Shown in pieces: positions 8,249-16,878 of a stretch of 64,000 nt of DNA. Source of the stretch: Microtetraspora glauca (lineage in GTDB: Bacteria > Actinomycetota > Actinomycetes > Streptomycetales > Streptomycetaceae). A model generated the notes under the pieces. That model made no database searches. It was not told the origin of the DNA and was given only the letters and a program-made list of their open reading frames with translations. The stretch lies in contig JOFO01000002.1 of NCBI GenBank assembly GCA_000721275.1, positions 277,758 through 341,757 on the forward strand. Reading direction: 5' to 3'. Numbering within the stretch: position 1 is the stretch's first letter; the number at the start of each line of letters is the position of its first letter. The translations under genes and the position numbers were made by a program.

Positions 8249-9298
8249 TCAGCGGCTCCTGCGGGTCACGAACTCGGCGAGCGACAGCAGGTCTCCCGCC
8301 GCCGACAGGTCCGGGACCGCCCCGGCCAGGTGCTCGACCGCCCGGCCCATCCGGTCGGCCGCCTGGGCCTGCGCCCAGTCCCGGCCGCCGGCCCGCTCCA
8401 CGGCGTCGGCCGCGGCCCGGACCGCCCGCTCGTCCAGGACCTCGCGGGAGTACAGCTCGGCCAGCTCCTCGCCGGCGGGGGTGTCGGAGGTGAGCGCCGC
8501 GACCACGGGCAGCGACTTCTTGCGGGCGACGAGGTCGGCGCCGGCCGGCTTGCCGGTGCGGTCGGGGTCGCCCCAGATGCCGATGAGGTCGTCGATCAGC
8601 TGGAAGGCGAGGCCGGCCTCGCGGCCGAAGGAGTCGAGCGCCGCGACCTCCTCCTCCCCCGCGCCCGCGTACAGCGCGCCGAGCGCGCAGGAACAGCCCA
8701 GGAGCGCCCCGGTCTTGGCGGTGGCCATGGCGAGGCACTCGTCGAGGGAGACCTCGCGGGGGCCGCGCGACTCGAAGGCGCAGTCCGCCTGCTGGCCGGC
8801 GCAGAGCTCGATGACGCAGGCGGCGAGGCGCGCGGTGGCCGCGGCGGCGGCCGGGTGCGGGTCCTCGGCGAGCAGCCGGAGCGCCAGCGCGTTCATGGCG
8901 TCGCCGGTCATCAGGGCGTCGGGGATGCCGAACACGGTCCAGGCGGTGGGCCGGTGCCGGCGGGTCGGGTCCTCGTCGACGATGTCGTCGTGGAGCAGGG
9001 TGAAGTTGTGGGCCAGCTCGACGGCCGCGGCGGCCTTCACCGCCTGGGTGTCCTCGGCGCCCAGCGCGCGGGCGGCGGCGAGCACCAGGGCGGGGCGGAT
9101 GGCCTTGCCGGCCTGGCCGTCGGCGGGCGTGCCGTCGGCGTCCTCCCAGCCGAAGTGGTACATCGCCACCCGGCGCACGGAGCCGGGCAGGGTCTCGACG
9201 GTGGAGCGGATCTGGGGGTCCACGGCGGTCCTCGTCCGGTCGAGGAGCGCCACGGCGCCCGGTCCGTCGATGACGGGATCCGCGGTCGTCAGCGTCAC
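8249..9298 (-). CDS. Polyprenyl (geranylgeranyl-type) diphosphate synthase
   Basis: A 349-residue trans-isoprenyl diphosphate synthase. The first Asp-rich motif DDIVDED lies near residue 105, preceded by the GKAIRPALVL substrate-binding block. The second motif DDLIGIWGD lies near residue 235, followed by a KK pair in ARKKSLPV. It condenses isopentenyl diphosphate with allylic diphosphates. Chain length cannot be fixed from sequence, although the small residues before the first motif allow a C20-type product. GTG start. No terpene synthase or cyclase gene is adjacent, so the pathway is open (quinone, carotenoid or other terpenoid). Confidence 0.9.
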   Translation of the reverse strand: MTLTTADPVIDGPGAVALLDRTRTAVDPQIRSTVETLPGSVRRVAMYHFGWEDADGTPADGQAGKAIRPALVLAAARALGAEDTQAVKAAAAVELAHNFTLLHDDIVDEDPTRRHRPTAWTVFGIPDALMTGDAMNALALRLLAEDPHPAAAAATARLAACVIELCAGQQADCAFESRGPREVSLDECLAMATAKTGALLGCSCALGALYAGAGEEEVAALDSFGREAGLAFQLIDDLIGIWGDPDRTGKPAGADLVARKKSLPVVAALTSDTPAGEELAELYSREVLDERAVRAAADAVERAGGRDWAQAQAADRMGRAVEHLAGAVPDLSAAGDLLSLAEFVTRRSR

Positions 9299-9739
9299 GG
9301 TCTTGGTCGTCCTTCTTCACGACGAGCCCCACGGCGGGGCGGGGGCGGTGGGCGGGGATGGGGGGTGAGGGGCCTGCGGTTACGCGGGGTTACGGGGGGC
9401 CGGGGGCGGGTCGGCGGCCCCCCGGCGGCGGGCGGACGTTCCGACCTCGCCCGCGGCGCACGCCCGCCGGTCGGACAGGGAACTCCCTCTCGTACGTCTG
9501 ACGTGCGAAAGAAAGCCTGTCAGCACGGAGGGTGCCGACGCCATTACACAATCGGGTGGGACTGATCGGCGATCTTCGGGGCATGTCGGCGGATTTCCCC
9601 TCGGGCGGCGGAGTGCCCGACCCGGCCGGGCTGTCCGGAACGGCTCGCACACGGCCCGAACGGATGGCAGCGGAGGGACGGGCTCCGGTACTCCGGTAAC
9701 CGGTCCGTTCCGGTAGGAACCGGTAGGAAGGAGCACGCC
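9299..9739. other. 441-bp divergent intergenic region (polyprenyl synthase / amidase)
   Basis: No gene is supported. Just upstream of the amidase start lies a perfect tandem repeat of the 10-mer CCGGTAGGAA (9710-9719 and 9720-9729), inside a cluster of further CCGGTA elements from 9684. The last copy runs into the GGAAGGAG ribosome site. The remainder is GC-rich without clear structure. Confidence 0.5.
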
Positions 9740-10330
9740 ATGGCCGTTCCGCTGTCCGCGAGCAGGGTCCTCGGCGCACTGCGCGGCGAGGGGCTGTCGG
9801 TCGTCGAGGTCGGCGACTGGTCCACCCACAACAGGAACCACAAGGGCCCCTGGGGGCCGGTGCACGGAGTGATGATCCACCACACCGTCACCCGGGGCAC
9901 GGCGCACACCGTGCGCATCTGCCGGGACGGTTACGAGGGGCTGCCGGGCCCGCTCTGCCACGGCGTGATCGCCAAGGACGGCACGGTCCACCTGGTCGGC
10001 CACGGGCGGGCCAACCACGCGGGGCTCGGCGACGACGAGGTGCTGCGGGCGGTGATCGCCGAGCAGGGGCTGCCCGCCGACGACGAGGCCACCACCGACG
10101 GCAACCGGCACTTCTACGGCTTCGAGTGCGAGAACCTCGGCGACGGCGAGGACCCCTGGCCCAAGGTCCAGCTGGAGGCGATCGCGAAGGCGTCGGCGGC
10201 GCTCTGCCGGGCGCACGGCTGGACCCACCGCTCGGTCATCGGCCACCGCGAGTGGCAGCCCGGCAAGGTCGACCCGCGCGGTTTCACCATGGCCTCCCTG
10301 CGCGCCCGCGTCGCCGACCTGCTCCGCTGA
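9740..10330 (+). CDS. N-acetylmuramoyl-L-alanine amidase / PGRP-type amidase_2 (196 aa)
   Basis: A single amidase_2 domain. VHGVMIHHTV (His47/48) supplies the first zinc ligand. GHREWQPGKVDP (His169, Lys176, Asp178) supplies the second ligand and catalytic lysine region of the T7-lysozyme/PGRP fold. Central landmarks include GPLCHGVIAKDGTVHLVGHGRANHAG. The enzyme should cleave the lactyl-Ala bond in peptidoglycan. There is no signal peptide, so export would be non-classical or through lysis; this is common for phage-like Streptomyces amidases. Good GGAAGGAG Shine-Dalgarno. Confidence 0.88.
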   Translation: MAVPLSASRVLGALRGEGLSVVEVGDWSTHNRNHKGPWGPVHGVMIHHTVTRGTAHTVRICRDGYEGLPGPLCHGVIAKDGTVHLVGHGRANHAGLGDDEVLRAVIAEQGLPADDEATTDGNRHFYGFECENLGDGEDPWPKVQLEAIAKASAALCRAHGWTHRSVIGHREWQPGKVDPRGFTMASLRARVADLLR

Positions 10331-10400
10331 CCCGCCCCGACCCGCCCCGACCCGACCCGACCCGACCCCCATCCGACCCGACCCTGATCCGATCCGCCAC
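10330..10400. repeat. Low-complexity pentamer tandem repeat (CCCGA-type)
   Basis: Directly after the amidase stop the sequence is a degenerate tandem array of CCCGA/CCCCGA units over about 70 bases. It lies between two co-oriented genes and has no coding potential. It probably arose by replication slippage, and unit number is likely to vary between strains. Confidence 0.7.
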
Positions 10401-10465
10401 GCGCGCGTACGGCCCCGGCTCCCGCACGCGCGCGTGCCGCTCCCCCGGCCCGGGAGAATGGCCGG

Positions 10466-11359
10466 GTGGACACGTACGAGCTCGCCGGCCTGCGGCCCCG
10501 GCTGCCCTCGCCCCTGGAGCCGGTGGACGACGAGCGGTTCGCCCGGCGCGGCCTGACGCTGCTGCTCAAGCGGGACGACCTCATCCACCCCGACCTGCCC
10601 GGCAACAAGTGGCGCAAGCTCGCGCTCAACCTGCGCGCCGCCGCCGGCCGGCCGGTGCTGACCTTCGGCGGCGCCTACTCCAACCACCTGCGGGCCACGG
10701 CCGCCGCCGGCCGGCTGCTCGGCTTCCCGACCATCGGCGTCGTGCGCGGCGACGAACTGGCGGGCCGGCCGCTGAACCCCTCCCTGGCGCGGTGCGCGGC
10801 GGACGGGATGCGGCTGGAGTTCACGGACCGCGCCACGTACCGGCGCAAGCACGAGCCGGAGGTGCTGGCGGCGCTGCTCGACCGGGCCCCGGAGGGCACC
10901 CGCGTGGTCCCCGAGGGCGGCAGCAACGCGCTCGCGGTGGAGGGGTGCGCGGCGCTCGGCCGGGAGCTGTCCGGGCGCGCGGACGTGGCCGCGGTGGCCT
11001 GCGGCACGGGCGGCACCCTGGCGGGCCTCGCCGCCGGCTTCGACGGGCGGACGCTCGGGGTGCCGGTCCTGAAGGGCGGTTTCCTCGGCGGGGAGGTGCG
11101 GGCCCTCCAGGAGGCGGCCTTCGGCGGGCCCCGGGGCGACTGGTGGCTGGACGAGCGGTTCCACTGCGGCGGCTACGGCCGGACGAACTCCGCGCTCGAC
11201 GCGTTCGCACAGGACTTCGAGGCGCGGCATGGACTCGCCATCGAGCGACTGTATGTCGCCAAAATGCTCCTCGCGGTGGTGACCCTCGCGGAGGACGGCG
11301 CCTTCCCGCCGGGGACGCGGATCGCGGCCGTGATCACCGGCGGCCCCGGGGACCCCTGA
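10466..11359 (+). CDS. PLP-dependent ACC deaminase / D-cysteine desulfhydrase family enzyme
   Basis: A 297-residue tryptophan-synthase-beta-fold PLP enzyme. The N-terminal block LLLKRDDLIHPDLPGNKWRKL contains the Schiff-base lysine (Lys51 by analogy with the second Lys of GNKxRKL). FGGAYSNHLRATAAA binds phosphate and substrate. A glycine-rich CGTGGTLAGL near residue 175 completes the PLP phosphate cup. These enzymes act on D-cysteine or 1-aminocyclopropane-1-carboxylate; residues visible here do not discriminate, and D-cysteine desulfhydrase is the more general bacterial activity. GTG start. It may be cotranscribed with the amidase, but the repeat-rich 135-nt gap argues for its own promoter. 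Confidence 0.85.
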   Translation: MDTYELAGLRPRLPSPLEPVDDERFARRGLTLLLKRDDLIHPDLPGNKWRKLALNLRAAAGRPVLTFGGAYSNHLRATAAAGRLLGFPTIGVVRGDELAGRPLNPSLARCAADGMRLEFTDRATYRRKHEPEVLAALLDRAPEGTRVVPEGGSNALAVEGCAALGRELSGRADVAAVACGTGGTLAGLAAGFDGRTLGVPVLKGGFLGGEVRALQEAAFGGPRGDWWLDERFHCGGYGRTNSALDAFAQDFEARHGLAIERLYVAKMLLAVVTLAEDGAFPPGTRIAAVITGGPGDP

Positions 11360-11378
11360 CCGGCCCGCGCGGACTCCG

Positions 11379-12974
11379 TCAGTCCGTCTCCTCCCGATAG
11401 GCCGCCGCCTCCTCCAGGTCGAGCCGCCGCAGCAGGCTGCGCATCATCTCGTCGTCGATCCGGCGCTCGTCGCGCAGCCGGACGAAGACCTCACGCTCGG
11501 CCTCGATCATCTCGCGGGCGAGGCGGCGGTAGGTGTCGTCGGCGGTCTCGCCGGTGACCTCGTTGACCGCGCCGAGGCGCTCCCAGACGCTGTTGCGGCG
11601 CCGCTCCAGGACCGTGCGGAGGCGGTCGGCGAGGGGGCCCGGCAGGGTGTTGCGCTCGTCGGCGAGGAGTTCGTCCAGGCGGGTCTCGGCGGCCCGGGAC
11701 GCCTCGCTCTGGGCCTGCGCCTCGGCGAGCGTCTCCTGGTGGCGGTCGCGTCCGGGGAGCTTCAGGGCGCGGATGAGCGGGGGCAGGGTGAGGCCCTGGA
11801 CGACGAGGGTGCCGATGACGGTGGTGAAGGTGAGGAAGAGGACGAGGTTCCGGGCGGGGAACTCGACGCCGTCGGTGACGACCGGGATGGAGAAGGCGAT
11901 CGCGAGGGAGACCACCCCCCGCATGCCGGCCCAGCCGACGACCACGGGCGCCCGCCAGTCGACACCCGGTTCGCGCTCCCGGACGCCGGCGGAGAGCCGG
12001 CGGGGCAGGAAGGTGGCCGGGAAGACCCAGACGAAGCGGACCACGACGACGAAGACGAAGACCCCGACGGCGTACCAGAGGGCCTCCCCGATGCCGTAGG
12101 GGCCGAGCTCCCGGACGACGTACGGCAGCTGGAGCCCGATGAGCGCGAAGACGGAGGACTCCAGGACGAAGGCGACCATCTTCCACACGGCCTCCTCCTG
12201 GAGGCGGGTGGCGAAGTCGACCTTCCACGCCTTGTGCCCGAGGAAGAGGCCGACCACGACGACGGCGAGCACCCCGGAGGCGTGGACCTCCTCGGCCGCC
12301 GCGTAGGCGACGAAGGGGATGAGGAGGGAGAGGGTGTTCTGGAGCAGGGGTTCGGTGAGCCGGGTCCGCAGCCAGTGGATGGGCACCATCAGCAGCAGGC
12401 CGACGCCGACGCCGCCGACCGCGGCGAGCGCGAACTCGCCGAGGCCGCCGGCCCAGCTGACGCCCTCGCCCACCGCGGCGGCGAGGGCGACCTTGAAGGC
12501 GGTGATCGCGGTGGCGTCGTTCACCAGGGACTCGCCCTGGAGGATCGTGGTGATCCGGTGCGGCAGGCCGAGGCGGCGGGCGATGGCGGTGGCGGCCACC
12601 GCGTCCGGCGGGGCGATCACCGCGCCGAGGACGAGGGCGGCGGTGAGCGGCAGGTCGGGCACCAGGACGTACGCGAGCCAGCCGACGGCCACGGTGGCGA
12701 AGAGGACGTAGCCGACGGAGAGCAGCGCGACCGGCCGGATGTTGGCCCTCAGGTCCAGGTAGGAGGACTCGACGGCGGCGGTGTAGAGCAGCGGCGGCAG
12801 GATCAGCGGCAGCACGATGTGCGGGTCGAGGGTGTAGTCGGGGACGCCGGGGGCGTACGAGGCGGCCAGGCCGGCGGCCACCAGGAGGAGCGGCGCCGGT
12901 ACGGGGGTGCGGCGGGCGAGTCCCGCGACCGCCGCGCTCGCCGCCACCAGTCCCACCAGTTCCAGTGCGTCCAT
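11379..12974 (-). CDS. CPA1-family Na+/H+ antiporter (about 531 aa)
   Basis: Residues 1-410 have about 12 transmembrane helices. The conserved APPDAVAAT and ESLVNDATAI motifs supply the transport aspartates of CPA1 exchangers. Later helices contain WAGMRGVVSLAIAFSIP, also a family signature. The ~110-residue C-terminal tail is cytoplasmic, charged and helical (RLDELLADERNTL..., EREVFVRLRDERRIDDEM). Start taken at MDALELVG; an in-frame GTG four codons upstream is possible. The expected role is sodium and proton homeostasis at the plasma membrane. Divergent from the UBP zinc-finger gene. Confidence 0.9.
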   Translation of the reverse strand: MDALELVGLVAASAAVAGLARRTPVPAPLLLVAAGLAASYAPGVPDYTLDPHIVLPLILPPLLYTAAVESSYLDLRANIRPVALLSVGYVLFATVAVGWLAYVLVPDLPLTAALVLGAVIAPPDAVAATAIARRLGLPHRITTILQGESLVNDATAITAFKVALAAAVGEGVSWAGGLGEFALAAVGGVGVGLLLMVPIHWLRTRLTEPLLQNTLSLLIPFVAYAAAEEVHASGVLAVVVVGLFLGHKAWKVDFATRLQEEAVWKMVAFVLESSVFALIGLQLPYVVRELGPYGIGEALWYAVGVFVFVVVVRFVWVFPATFLPRRLSAGVREREPGVDWRAPVVVGWAGMRGVVSLAIAFSIPVVTDGVEFPARNLVLFLTFTTVIGTLVVQGLTLPPLIRALKLPGRDRHQETLAEAQAQSEASRAAETRLDELLADERNTLPGPLADRLRTVLERRRNSVWERLGAVNEVTGETADDTYRRLAREMIEAEREVFVRLRDERRIDDEMMRSLLRRLDLEEAAAYREETD

Positions 12975-13048
12975 GCCGCCCTCCACCGTCCCTCTCGCCG
13001 CTCGTCCGTCCGCCCGGCCGGGGGTGTCGGCCCCGTACCCTGGCCATC

Positions 13049-13309
13049 ATGATCGAGTGCCCGCACGTAGCAGAAATGCCGCGCCCCGAGCCGGCCCCGC
13101 TCCACGACACGTGCCCCGAGTGCCTGGCCGACGGGACGAACCCGGTGCAGCTCCGGCTCTGTCTGACCTGCGGGCACGTGGGCTGCTGCGACTCCTCGCC
13201 GGGGCGGCACGCGACCGGGCACTTCGGCGCGACCGGGCATCCGGTGATGCGGACCTTCGAGCCGGGCGAGGCGTGGCGGTGGTGCTTCGTGGACGAGACG
13301 CTGGTCTGA
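13049..13309 (+). CDS. UBP-type zinc-finger domain protein (86 aa)
   Basis: The whole protein is a single ZnF-UBP domain: CPH, CPEC, CLTCGHVGCCDSS, then HATGHFGATGHPVMRTF and a terminal WRWCFVDE. The cysteine/histidine set matches the zinc ligands of the ubiquitin-tail-binding fold, which bacteria reuse in stand-alone form. Its bacterial ligand is unknown. It is placed divergently next to the antiporter with about 75 bp between them. Confidence 0.85.
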   Translation: MIECPHVAEMPRPEPAPLHDTCPECLADGTNPVQLRLCLTCGHVGCCDSSPGRHATGHFGATGHPVMRTFEPGEAWRWCFVDETLV

Positions 13310-13625
13310 GCGGGCCGTCCGCGCGGGCCGTGGCACGGTACGACGTGCGGGGCGGCGCGGTTCGCGGGGCGGGGCGAGGTTCGACGGGCTGCCCGTTGGG
13401 TACGTCACCCCTCCGCCGGTCACCGCGTTTTCCGGCCCCGCGCACCCCTGGCCACCGTCCGCACCCATGGGCCTACCATGGGTGACGGGCCGGGATCGGG
13501 GGCCCGGGGGCTTGCGGCGACACGGCAGGATGGATCGCGATAGCGTCACGGCGGACCGCGCAGCCCCTGCGTGACCGCGCCCGGTCCGGGGGTCTCCCCC
13601 GGGCCCCGAATGAGCTTGTGCCACC
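13310..13625. other. 316-bp region upstream of the anti-sigma/sigma operon
   Basis: No gene supported. It contains the candidate SigB-type promoter at 13379-13404. The sequence between that promoter and the first start codon would be a leader of more than 200 nt. Nothing else stands out. Confidence 0.55.
13379..13404 (+). promoter_or_regulatory. Candidate SigB/SigH-type stress promoter
   Basis: GTTTC at 13379-13383, a 15-nt spacer, then GGGTAC at 13399-13404. The Streptomyces consensus for SigB-family sigma factors is roughly GNNT, 14-16 nt, GGGTAC/T, so both elements and spacing fit. It sits about 235 nt upstream of rshA-sigH and would allow autoregulation. Inference from sequence only. Confidence 0.55.
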
Positions 13626-13637
13626 TTGGAGGTGAGG

Positions 13638-14051
13638 GTGTCCCAGATCGCAGGCGAGCCCGGGACCCAGGACTTCGTGGAAGTCCGGCTGCCCGCTGCG
13701 GGTGCCTATCTGTCCGTGCTGCGTACGGCCACGGCCGGCCTCGCGGCGCGCTTGGACTTCACCCTCGACGAGATCGAGGACTTGCGGATCGCGGTGGACG
13801 AGGCGTGCGCGATCCTGCTCCAGCAGGCGGTGCCCGGCTCGGTCCTGAGCTGCGTCTTCCGGCTGGTGGACGACTCCCTCGACGTGACCGTGTCCGCGCC
13901 GACGACGGACGGCCGGGCCCCCGAGCGGGACACCTTCGCCTGGACGGTGCTGTCGGCGCTGGCCGGCAAGGTCGAGTCGTCGGTCGCGGAGGACAACACG
14001 GTCTCGATCAGCCTGTACAAACAGCGCGGCGCGGGGCCAGGCCCGGCGTGA
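13638..14051 (+). CDS. rshA: RsbW-like anti-sigma factor (SigH partner)
   Basis: A 137-residue GHKL ATPase-type anti-sigma factor. N-box residues lie in LDEIEDLRIAVDEACAILLQQAV. The usual G-rich lid is reduced. I choose GTG 13638 because GGAGG sits five bases upstream; an earlier TTG at 13626 is also in frame. It should bind its cognate SigB-family sigma and release it when a BldG-like anti-anti-sigma intervenes. The next gene, a SigB-family sigma factor, starts inside its stop codon region, as in the S. coelicolor rshA(ushX/prsH)-sigH operon. The symbol rests on that synteny with wblE and dasR nearby. Confidence 0.8.
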   Translation: MSQIAGEPGTQDFVEVRLPAAGAYLSVLRTATAGLAARLDFTLDEIEDLRIAVDEACAILLQQAVPGSVLSCVFRLVDDSLDVTVSAPTTDGRAPERDTFAWTVLSALAGKVESSVAEDNTVSISLYKQRGAGPGPA

Positions 14052-15070
14052 GGAGCGGGGACGCGACGGCCGGCATCCCCGGCCAGCAGGCGGCGGGACC
14101 GCACGAGGTCGCTACGGAGCAGCAGGCGGACCAGATGAGCGAGCACGAGCAGCAGCACGACGAGGCTGCCCCGGGCCCGGGCCCGTCCCCGGACGGGAGC
14201 GCCGGGACGGCGGACGCGACGCCCGGGGACGCGGGCGCGGAAGCGGCGCCTGCCGCAGAGACGGCGGACGGCGACAGCGACAGCGACAGCGGGGACGACG
14301 CGGGGGATCCGCCTCCGCAGGACCGCAGCGGTGCCCGCGCGCTCTTCGTGGAGCTGCGGTCGCTGCCGGAGGGCTCTCCGGAGAAGGCCGAGCTGCGCAA
14401 CCGGCTGGTACGGATGCACCTGCCGCTGGTCGAGCACCTGGCGCGGCGCTTCCGCAACCGCGGCGAGCCGCTGGACGACCTGACCCAGGTGGCGACGATC
14501 GGCCTGATCAAGTCGGTCGACCGGTTCGACCCGGAGCGGGGCGTGGAGTTCTCCACATACGCGACGCCGACGGTGGTCGGCGAGATCAAGCGGCACTTCC
14601 GCGACAAGGGCTGGGCGGTCCGGGTGCCGCGCCGGCTCCAGGAGCTGCGTCTGTCGCTGACGACGGCGACGGCGGAGCTGTCGCAGCAGCACGGACGGTC
14701 ACCGACCGTGCACGAGCTGGCGGAGCGGCTGGGGATCTCCGAGGAGGAGGTCCTGGAGGGTCTGGAGTCGGCGAACGCCTACTCGACGCTGTCCCTGGAC
14801 GTGCCGGACACCGACGACGAGTCGCCGGCGGTCGCGGACACGCTGGGCGCGGAGGACGAGGCCCTGGAGGGGGTCGAGTACCGGGAGTCGCTCAAGCCGC
14901 TCCTGGAGGGCCTGCCGCCGCGGGAGAAGCGGATCCTGCTGCTGCGGTTCTTCGGGAACATGACCCAGTCGCAGATCGCGCAGGAGGTCGGCATCTCGCA
15001 GATGCACGTCTCCCGGCTGCTCGCCAGGACCCTGGCGCAGCTGCGGGAGAAGCTCCTCGTGGAGGAGTGA
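14048..15070 (+). CDS. sigH: SigB/F-family stress-response RNA polymerase sigma factor
   Basis: Residues about 105-335 are a group-3 sigma factor. Region 2 includes LTQVATIGLIKSVDRFD and VEFSTYATPTVVGEIKRHFRDKGW. Region 3 follows, and region 4 has the HTH TQSQIAQEVGISQMHVSRLL. The first ~100 residues form a long acidic, Ser/Asp/Ala-rich extension. An internal in-frame ATG near 14134 (MSEHEQQ) could give a shorter product, as multiple isoforms are known for S. coelicolor SigH. The GTG start overlaps the anti-sigma stop, implying coupling. Expected targets are osmotic-stress and developmental genes with GGGTAC/T -10 elements. Confidence 0.87.
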   Translation: MRSGDATAGIPGQQAAGPHEVATEQQADQMSEHEQQHDEAAPGPGPSPDGSAGTADATPGDAGAEAAPAAETADGDSDSDSGDDAGDPPPQDRSGARALFVELRSLPEGSPEKAELRNRLVRMHLPLVEHLARRFRNRGEPLDDLTQVATIGLIKSVDRFDPERGVEFSTYATPTVVGEIKRHFRDKGWAVRVPRRLQELRLSLTTATAELSQQHGRSPTVHELAERLGISEEEVLEGLESANAYSTLSLDVPDTDDESPAVADTLGAEDEALEGVEYRESLKPLLEGLPPREKRILLLRFFGNMTQSQIAQEVGISQMHVSRLLARTLAQLREKLLVEE

Positions 15071-15073
15071 GGG

Positions 15074-15487
15074 TCAGGAGGCGTCCTGGCCGGGGCGCCG
15101 GATGCCGAGCGCCTGGGTCGTGGCCGGGTTCACCAGCAGGACGAGCCCGGTCACGGCGAGCACGGCGAGCGCGATGCCGTACGGGATCACGCCCTCGGTC
15201 TGGAGCATCTGCCAGGCGACCGGCAGGGCGAGGACCTGGGTGATGACGGCGGGGCCCCGGCTCCAGGAGCGCATCCGCCACAGGCCGACGGCGGCGGCGA
15301 GCGGGATCAGGCCGAGCGCGGCGAGGGTCACCCCGCCGGTGACGCCGCCGGTCAGGTCGGCGCCGTCGACCAGCGTCCGCACCAGCATGTACACGCCGCC
15401 GGCGAGCAGCGCGAGGGCCTCGACGAGGGCCACGCCCGCGGCTGCGGCCAGGCGGGCGGGGCGGGGGGTCTGCTCCGTACTGCTCAT
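15074..15487 (-). CDS. Small membrane protein (137 aa) next to sigH
   Basis: Four predicted transmembrane helices (about residues 12-33, 45-70, 80-98 and 102-122), then a short polar tail ending GIRRPGQDAS. No catalytic motif. It converges on sigH with only three bases between stops. It is conserved at this position in Streptomyces as I remember it, but its role is unknown. Confidence 0.75.
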   Translation of the reverse strand: MSSTEQTPRPARLAAAAGVALVEALALLAGGVYMLVRTLVDGADLTGGVTGGVTLAALGLIPLAAAVGLWRMRSWSRGPAVITQVLALPVAWQMLQTEGVIPYGIALAVLAVTGLVLLVNPATTQALGIRRPGQDAS

Positions 15488-15592
15488 GAGAGGCAGCGTA
15501 ACGGGACCGGCGCCGGGACCGGAGCCCGCCGGGGGTGTCCGGGGAGCGGGCGCGAGTGGGATCGGTACCACCGGGTAGGTACGCTGGCGGGC

Positions 15593-16561
15593 ATGCGCGC
15601 ACTTCTCGTGGTCAATCCGGCAGCCACCACCACCAGTGCCCGCACCCGTGACGTGCTGATCCACGCGCTGGCCAGCGAGATGAAGCTGGAGGCCGTCAGC
15701 ACCGAGTACCGCGGGCACGCGCGGGACCTCGGGCGGCGGGCGGCCGAGTCCGGGGAGATCGACCTGGTCGTGGCGCTCGGCGGCGACGGCACGGTCAACG
15801 AGGTGGTGAACGGGCTGCTGCACCACGGGCCCGATCCGGACCGGCTGCCCGGTCTGGCGGTCGTGCCGGGCGGATCGACGAACGTCTTCGCCCGGGCGCT
15901 GGGGCTGCCGAACGACGCGGTGGAGGCGACCGGCGCCCTGCTGGACGCGCTGCGCGAGCGGAGTGCCCGGACGGTGAGCCTCGGTCTCGCGTCGGGGACG
16001 CCGGACACCCCGGACGAGGAGGTGCCGGCCCGCTGGTTCACCTTCTGCGCCGGGCTCGGCTTCGACGCCGGCGTGGTCGGCCGGGTCGAACAGCAGCGCG
16101 AGCAGGGGAAGCGGTCGACGCACGCGCTCTATCTGCGCCAGGTGTTCCGCCAGTTCCTGGAGGACCCGCACCGGCGGCACGGGACGATCACGCTGGAGCG
16201 GCCCGGCGCGGAGCCGGTCGAGGACCTGGTCCTCTCCATAATCTGCAACACCTCCCCCTGGACCTACCTGGGCAATCGTCCGGTGTACGCGTCCCCGGAG
16301 GCGTCCTTCGACACCGCGCTCGACGTGCTCGGGCTGAGCCGGCTCTCGACCCCGGCGGTGGCCCGTTACGCCACCCAGCTGCTCACTTCCAGCCCCGAGC
16401 GGGGCCCGCGCGGCAAGCACGCGACGACCCTGCACGACCTGACCGACTTCACCTTGCATTCGAAGGTGCCCCTCCCCCTCCAGATGGACGGAGACCACCT
16501 CGGACTGCGCACGAGCGTGACGTTCACAGGCGTACGCCGTGCACTGCGTGTGATTGTGTGA
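15593..16561 (+). CDS. Diacylglycerol / lipid kinase (DagK-LCB5 family)
   Basis: A 322-residue kinase with an N-terminal DAGK catalytic domain. VVNPAATT begins the first strand, GGDGTVNEV (residues 63-71) binds nucleotide, and VVPGGSTNVFARALGLP follows. The C-terminal half, from CAGLGFDAGVVGRVEQ, is the second lobe that holds the lipid. It should phosphorylate diacylglycerol or a related lipid at the inner membrane face. It lies divergent from the membrane-protein gene, upstream of wblE. Confidence 0.88.
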   Translation: MRALLVVNPAATTTSARTRDVLIHALASEMKLEAVSTEYRGHARDLGRRAAESGEIDLVVALGGDGTVNEVVNGLLHHGPDPDRLPGLAVVPGGSTNVFARALGLPNDAVEATGALLDALRERSARTVSLGLASGTPDTPDEEVPARWFTFCAGLGFDAGVVGRVEQQREQGKRSTHALYLRQVFRQFLEDPHRRHGTITLERPGAEPVEDLVLSIICNTSPWTYLGNRPVYASPEASFDTALDVLGLSRLSTPAVARYATQLLTSSPERGPRGKHATTLHDLTDFTLHSKVPLPLQMDGDHLGLRTSVTFTGVRRALRVIV

Positions 16562-16878
16562 GTGGAAGGGGCGAAAGTCCTTGCACTCGAACGTTTAGGC
16601 GCGGCTCCACCCCTTAGAAGTACGGCTGTGACCTAGCCGACACCGAGGAATCAAAAAAAACTTTCCGGAAGGGGTTGTATCCGCTGCCGAGGTTTGCGAG
16701 TCTCTTCTTGGCGATCGGGACGGCCCGCAGGACCGGCCTCCACTGAGAGCCAGAACCCCTCCTCAAACCCAGGACCACACCGGTTCATCCGGCAGTCGGC
16801 CCTTCACTTGTTGAGGGATTCGTGAAAGCGTTCACATTCACAAGCAACCTGCATGTAACACCGAGAGAGGTAGCAGCC
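16562..16878. promoter_or_regulatory. 317-bp wblE upstream region with nested inverted repeat
   Basis: Contains an unusually AT-rich stretch at about 16651-16664 and, close to the wblE start, a nested dyad at 16807-16844. The outer arms are CTTGT/ACAAG and the inner arms GTGAA/TTCAC (16822-16826 and 16831-16835). The dyad lies 35-72 nt upstream of the ATG, so it may be an operator or leader hairpin. No classical -35/-10 pair is convincing. Confidence 0.5.

Noticed and set aside
10330..10400. Short CRISPR-like array
   Set aside because: Units of 5-6 bases without spacers; simple slippage repeat.
16647..16676. GGAAT followed by GTT upstream of wblE as a SigR promoter
   Set aside because: The spacer is 22 nt; SigR promoters need about 18-19. 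Another GGAAG/GTTT pair nearby also fails.
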